Part shown: positions 31,064 to 34,178 of the stretch, piece after piece | How positions within the stretch are numbered: position 1 is the first letter of the stretch | Layout: each line of letters opens with the position of its first letter | DNA from: Betaproteobacteria bacterium | GTDB lineage: Bacteria > Pseudomonadota > Gammaproteobacteria > Burkholderiales > SG8-39 | Assembly: GCA_947466535.1 (NCBI GenBank) | Contig: CANIEV010000023.1 | Location: forward strand, 1 to 34,178 | Direction of reading: 5' to 3' | Length of the DNA: 34,178 nt | The notes under the pieces: model-generated | Told to the model about the DNA's origin: nothing | What the model saw: the letters and a program-made list of their open reading frames with translations, nothing else | The model's database searches: none | Made by a program: the position numbers and the translations under genes

Positions 31064-32032
31064 ATGCAATTCCTGCGGTTTCTGATGGGCGCGGCATGTC
31101 TTATTGTTGCCGGCACAAGCGGTGCACAAACCTATCCAACACGCCCGGTGAAGATGGTCGTGCCCTCTACCCCCGGCGGCAGCGCCGATGTGGTGGCGCG
31201 TGCCCTCGCGCAAAAGCTCACCGAAGCGTGGCCGCATCCGGTGGTGGTAGAGAACCGCCCGGGCGGCGGGGACATCATCGGCGTCGACTACGCCGCGAAG
31301 AGCCCGAACGACGGCTACACCTTGCTGCTCGCCACCAACAGCGTGCTGGTGAACACGCCGCACCTGGTGAAGATGCCCTTCGATGTTCTGAAGGACCTCA
31401 CGCCTATTTCGCAGGTGGTGACGGTGCCCTTTACGCTGGTGGTGCACCCGTCGGTGCCGGTGCAGTCGGTGACCGAGCTCGTGGCCTACGCGAAAGCCAA
31501 TCCCGACAAGCTCAACTACGGCTCCTCGGGCAACGGCACGCACCAGCACCTGCTCGGCGAACTCATCAAGCGCTCGGCCGACATCAAGATGCTGCACATT
31601 CCCTACAAGGGGTCCGCTGCCACCGTGACCGACCTGCTCTCCGGCCGGGTACAGGTGTACGCGGGTGTCGCCGGCCAGCTCAACCCGCATATCAAGGCGG
31701 GCAAGCTGCGCGCACTTGCGATCGCGGGCGCGGCGCGTCGAGCCGACTCGTCCGAGGTGCCGACGATCGCCGAGACCCTGCCGAGCTTCGGCACCAAGCT
31801 CGGTGATCCCTGGCTCGGCCTGTTCGGGCCGGCCGGCATGCCCGCCGCGATCGTCGCACGCGTGAACGCGGATACGGTGCGCGGGCTGAACGTGCCCGAG
31901 GTGAAGGCGGCGCTCTCGCCGCGCGGCTTCGATGTCGCGACCGGCACGCCCGAGGCGCTTGGCGCGACGCTGCGCGATGACTTCGCCAACTGGGGCCGGA
32001 TCATCCGCGATGCGGGGATCAAGGCCGACTGA
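31064..32032 (+). CDS. Bug/TctC-family periplasmic receptor (6 of 6)
   Basis: A 322-residue periplasmic receptor. The signal peptide MQFLRFLMGAACLIVAGTSGA (cleavage about residue 21) precedes QTYPTRPVKMVVPSTPGGSADVVARALAQKL. ENRPGGGDIIGVDYAAKSPNDGYTLLLATNS, IKMLHIPYKGSAATVTDLLSGRVQVYAG and LGLFGPAGMPAAIVARVN complete the family pattern, ending in FANWGRIIRDAGIKAD. GAGG lies seven bases before the ATG. It is divergent from the GMC/molybdenum pair and followed after 29 bases by a short unknown gene. It may serve either the GMC branch or the dioxygenase branch; its ligand cannot be read from sequence. Confidence 0.94.
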   Translation: MQFLRFLMGAACLIVAGTSGAQTYPTRPVKMVVPSTPGGSADVVARALAQKLTEAWPHPVVVENRPGGGDIIGVDYAAKSPNDGYTLLLATNSVLVNTPHLVKMPFDVLKDLTPISQVVTVPFTLVVHPSVPVQSVTELVAYAKANPDKLNYGSSGNGTHQHLLGELIKRSADIKMLHIPYKGSAATVTDLLSGRVQVYAGVAGQLNPHIKAGKLRALAIAGAARRADSSEVPTIAETLPSFGTKLGDPWLGLFGPAGMPAAIVARVNADTVRGLNVPEVKAALSPRGFDVATGTPEALGATLRDDFANWGRIIRDAGIKAD

Positions 32033-32061
32033 GCTTTGGCAAACTTGAAACTGGAAAACCC

Positions 32062-32403
32062 ATGAGCGATACGACGCCGGCCGGCAACGACGACAAGGTG
32101 ATGATCACCGTCATCCTCAAGCACCACGCGGGCCTGGTGCTCGACGATGTGCAGAGCCGGCTGAAGGCGAGCGACTGGTGGGAGAGCTTTCCGCCCGAAG
32201 GCGTGCGCATCGTGTCGTGGACGGTGGCGATGGGCTTTGCGCAGATTGCCACCTTCGAGCTGCCGCCAAAACTGTTGCCTGTGCTGAACCTTGAACTCGA
32301 ACGCCGCGGCTGGGGCGTGTTCAAGGCCGAGGTGTACCCGACCTACGATTTCGTGCCGGTGCGCGAGCGCATCCGCGAGCGCGTGAGGAACGGCAGTCAG
32401 TAG
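32062..32403 (+). CDS. Conserved-looking hypothetical protein, 113 residues
   Basis: I do not recognise this small soluble protein. It has no signal peptide or membrane helix. The sequence VMITVILKHHAGLVLDDVQSRLKASDWWESFPPEGVRIVSWTVAMGFAQIATFELPPKLLPVLNLELERRGWGVFKAEVYPTYDF alternates beta strands and helices in a beta-alpha-beta-beta-alpha-beta manner, suggesting a ferredoxin-like (muconolactone-isomerase or dimeric alpha-beta barrel) fold. The HH, WW and central aromatic residues may line a ligand pocket. It is 29 bases downstream of a Bug receptor and probably co-transcribed. A strong hairpin follows its stop, then a convergent phytanoyl-CoA dioxygenase-like gene. An enzyme or ligand-binding helper in the same pathway is possible, but no function is assigned. 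Confidence 0.8.
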   Translation: MSDTTPAGNDDKVMITVILKHHAGLVLDDVQSRLKASDWWESFPPEGVRIVSWTVAMGFAQIATFELPPKLLPVLNLELERRGWGVFKAEVYPTYDFVPVRERIRERVRNGSQ

Positions 32404-32432
32404 CCCGCCGTAGGGGGTCAGGAACGGCGGGC
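32403..32432. terminator. Hairpin between convergent genes
   Basis: GCCCGCCGT and ACGGCGGGC form a perfect 9-bp GC-rich stem with a 12-base loop. It starts at the last base of the hypothetical gene's stop codon and ends 9 bases before the stop of the convergent dioxygenase-like gene. The T-run is weak (GATTTCT on the plus strand), so a bidirectional, possibly factor-assisted terminator is likely. Confidence 0.5.
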
Positions 32433-32441
32433 AGCCGATTT

Positions 32442-33266
32442 CTAGTAGCGCTGCGCCTGCTCCTGATTGGAGCTTCGAAAGCGCGCGATCGCCTCGCGGT
32501 GCTGCGCCTGTTCCTCCGGGCCGTAATCCGTCGTCGGCCGGCGCTCGTCGTCGAAATAACCGAAGGTGTCCACGCCGCGCACGAGCGTTGACGTCAGCCG
32601 GACGCTGCTGGTGCAGCGCACATCCGTCGAGATGTAGACCGCGCCCACGCCCACCCGGCGGTGATCCGCGTTGTTTGCGGGCGAGGAATGGATCAGGTCG
32701 GGATGGTGCAGCGAGAACTGGCCCGCCCGCACCGGCATGCGCACCGCGTTGCCGCGCTCGAACTCGACGTCGATCGTCTGGCCCTTGGAGAGCAGGTTGT
32801 TCGAGGACACCTCTTCGCCGTGATGCAGCTGGCCGAGCTTGTGCGAGCCGGTAATCACCTCCATGCAGCCCGCCTCCACCGAGGCGTCCGACAACGCGAC
32901 CCAGGCAGTCACCTGCGCCGGGCGCTCGAGGCCGAAGTAGGTGCCGTCCTGATGCCAGCTCACATACGCCGGATCGTGCGCGCGCTTGGGCCAGATGGTC
33001 ACGTGCAGCATGCGGATGTTCGGGCCGAGGATGTCCTCCACCGCATCCAGCACCGCGGGTTGGCGGATGATCTCGTCCGCCCACGGAAACAGAAGGTGCG
33101 GCTTGGAGTTGAAATTGCGGCCGATTTCGCGGCCGTGGAGCGCTTCCGCGTCCTCGAACTTTTTGAGGTACGCCGCTGCCTGCGCCACGCTCAGCGCATC
33201 CACCGGATAAAGGAAACCCTGTTCCCGGAATTGCGCGACCTGCGCATCGCTCAGTTTCTTGCCCAT
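32442..33266 (-). CDS. Phytanoyl-CoA dioxygenase (PhyH) family Fe(II)/2-oxoglutarate-dependent oxygenase
   Basis: A 274-residue double-stranded beta-helix enzyme that would hydroxylate a substrate using Fe(II), oxygen and 2-oxoglutarate. The iron facial triad is H105-x-D107 in SWHQDGTYFG and H193 in HHPDLIHSSPANNADHRRVG, with R203 or R204 for the 2-oxoglutarate carboxylate. LSDAQVAQFREQGFLYPVDAL is the standard PhyH N-terminus. I choose the ATG at 33266 with GGAG six bases upstream; the ORF track uses a TTG six codons earlier. Family members act on phytanoyl-CoA, ectoine, halogenated or C-N substrates. It is convergent with the hypothetical gene, and an amidase gene lies upstream on the same strand behind a 182-base gap containing a strong palindrome. 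The substrate is unknown. Confidence 0.93.
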   Translation of the reverse strand: MGKKLSDAQVAQFREQGFLYPVDALSVAQAAAYLKKFEDAEALHGREIGRNFNSKPHLLFPWADEIIRQPAVLDAVEDILGPNIRMLHVTIWPKRAHDPAYVSWHQDGTYFGLERPAQVTAWVALSDASVEAGCMEVITGSHKLGQLHHGEEVSSNNLLSKGQTIDVEFERGNAVRMPVRAGQFSLHHPDLIHSSPANNADHRRVGVGAVYISTDVRCTSSVRLTSTLVRGVDTFGYFDDERRPTTDYGPEEQAQHREAIARFRSSNQEQAQRY

Positions 33267-33368
33267 CGTCTGCTCCGCGTCCAAAAATCGATCAATGCGA
33301 CATCCTACCGCTGAAAATCGGTCACAAGCCCCGAAATGCCCGGGATTCGATCCAGATCAAGCTTTTTA

Positions 33369-33383
33369 TTCCGAATTTCGGAA
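33369..33383. promoter_or_regulatory. Palindromic operator candidate TTCCGAATTTCGGAA
   Basis: Two 7-base arms TTCCGAA and TTCGGAA are perfectly complementary around a single central T. The site lies about 105 bases upstream of the dioxygenase-like start. The shape (TTCCG-N5-CGGAA) resembles sites reported for IclR-type regulators of catabolic genes, although no IclR gene is in the window. The rest of the gap 33267-33448 shows no clear promoter. Confidence 0.45.
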
Positions 33384-33448
33384 CATTTTCTGCGAACCTC
33401 CAGTATCCACGCCTGAAAGCGGAGAATTCGTGATCAGAAAAGATACAG

Positions 33449-34178
33449 TTACGAGGGAGATTCGGGCAACGAAGGCCGCCGCGCATGCCAGTCGGTGGCG
33501 CGCTGGAAGGCGTGTCCGATGCGCAGCAACAGGCTTTCGGTGAACGGCCGCGACACCAGCTGCAGGCCGACCGGGAGACCTCCGGCGAGAGCGCCGGCGT
33601 TGCCCCGGTCGTCGAATCCCGCGGGCAATGCGATCGCCGGCACGCCGAGATAGTTCACCCAGCGCAGGCAGCGCGTCACATCACCGATGGCCTTGCCGCC
33701 CGCCGCACCGCTGCCCGGCCCGGTACCGCTGAGCGTGGGCACGCCGATCGCCATCACCGGCGTCGCGAGCACATCGACGCCCGCAATCGTCTGCGTGCAA
33801 AAACGATCAAGCTCGGAGGCACGCAGCCGCAATGCATCCAGGTAAGCAGTGGCGGGAATCGCGAATCCCGGTTCCAGCCGGGCGCGCGTGCCGCGTTCGT
33901 ACAGGTCGCGATGATTGCGAAGGCCGTTCGCATGCAGGCTGGAGGCCTCGGGCTGCATCACGATCATTTGCAGGTCCGAAAGCGCGTCGATGTCGGGACC
34001 GTCGACCTCGACGAGGATCGCCCCCTCGTGCTCGAGGACTTTCAACGCCTGCGACAGCGCATCCGCCACCGCGGCATCGCAATTCGCAGCCATCCAGCGC
34101 GAGGGTACGCCGATGCGCAGTCCCTTCGCGCCGTCGTGAATTCTTCCGACGTAATCGTCCACCGGTTCGCGCGACGAA
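33449..34178 (-). CDS. Amidase (amidase signature family), C-terminal part; 5' end beyond window
   Basis: The reading frame is open to the right edge, so the GTG at 34162 given by the ORF track is internal, not the start. The visible 242 or so codons match the C-terminal half of amidase-signature enzymes (GatA/AtzE/indoleacetamide hydrolase group): REPVDDYVGRIHDGAKGLRIGVPSRWM, then YERGTRARLEPGFAIPATAYLDALRLRASELDRFCTQTIAGVDVLATPVM, and RWVNYLGVPAIALPAGFDDRGNAGALAGGLPVGLQLVSRPFTESLLLRIGHAFQRATDWHARRP. The Ser-cisSer-Lys catalytic residues and the GGSSGG stretch would lie beyond the window, so activity cannot be judged. It is upstream of, and on the same strand as, the PhyH-like gene. It would hydrolyse an amide in the cytosol. 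Confidence 0.9.
   Translation of the reverse strand, partial: SSREPVDDYVGRIHDGAKGLRIGVPSRWMAANCDAAVADALSQALKVLEHEGAILVEVDGPDIDALSDLQMIVMQPEASSLHANGLRNHRDLYERGTRARLEPGFAIPATAYLDALRLRASELDRFCTQTIAGVDVLATPVMAIGVPTLSGTGPGSGAAGGKAIGDVTRCLRWVNYLGVPAIALPAGFDDRGNAGALAGGLPVGLQLVSRPFTESLLLRIGHAFQRATDWHARRPSLPESPS

Noticed and set aside
31603-33084. 493-residue minus-strand ORF spanning three genes
   Set aside because: Antisense to the Bug and unknown genes and out of frame with the PhyH-like gene; low-complexity Arg/Gly-rich sequence.
1-34178. Mobile elements, tRNA or rRNA genes, phage or defence systems
   Set aside because: No transposase, integrase, tRNA-like fold, rRNA segment or defence-gene motif was seen on either strand; apart from the REP-like repeats the content is ordinary metabolic genes.

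Overview
The window is chromosomal DNA of high GC content (about two thirds by eye), tightly packed with catabolic genes. Six periplasmic receptors of the Bug/TctC family lie in 34 kb. An expansion of this kind is a hallmark of Burkholderiales (Alcaligenaceae/Comamonadaceae-like Betaproteobacteria), so I infer a metabolically versatile betaproteobacterium. I cannot name the species. I see no rRNA, tRNA, CRISPR array, transposase, phage gene or plasmid gene.

Layout. (1) 1-4065, minus strand: a GntR/FCD regulator, a FrnE-type DsbA-like protein and a large FAD/4Fe-4S dehydrogenase (GlcD+GlcF type, cut by the left edge). (2) 4264-6279, plus: a serine-glyoxylate-type aminotransferase and a crotonase. 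The divergent promoter region carries two TTGCATGCA palindromes. (3) 6491-8313, minus: a Bug receptor and a metal-dependent cyclase-family hydrolase. (4) 8425-10149, plus: an FMN alpha-hydroxy-acid dehydrogenase and a small membrane protein. (5) 10165-14024, minus: SDR, CaiB-type CoA-transferase, crotonase and polysaccharide-deacetylase-fold hydrolase. (6) 14252-20096, plus: a Bug receptor, a complete M-S-L molybdenum hydroxylase and an ACMSD-like amidohydrolase. (7) 20224-26723, plus: an alpha/beta hydrolase, a complete SsuABC/TauABC-like ABC importer and three Bug receptors in tandem. (8) 26748-30824, minus: a GMC oxidoreductase and a second molybdenum hydroxylase large subunit without its small and medium subunits. 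(9) 31064-32403, plus: a sixth Bug receptor and an unknown 113-residue protein. (10) 32442-34178, minus: a phytanoyl-CoA dioxygenase-like enzyme and an amidase cut by the right edge.

Taken together, this reads as a set of small scavenging modules. Each pairs a periplasmic capture protein with enzymes that hydroxylate, oxidise, hydrolyse or CoA-activate organic acids, probably aromatic or heterocyclic ones. No TctA/TctB membrane subunits occur here, so the Bug receptors must dock on permeases encoded elsewhere or work as sensors.

The best leads are an SDR with its whole catalytic tetrad replaced, a crotonase lacking both catalytic glutamates, the orphan molybdenum large subunit next to the GMC enzyme, the mixed ABC-plus-triple-Bug locus, the GntR-centred divergent promoter, and three intergenic clusters of a REP-like GTCATTGCGAG...GCAATCTC repeat. 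No feature proves a wholly new system. Substrate assignments are inference throughout.
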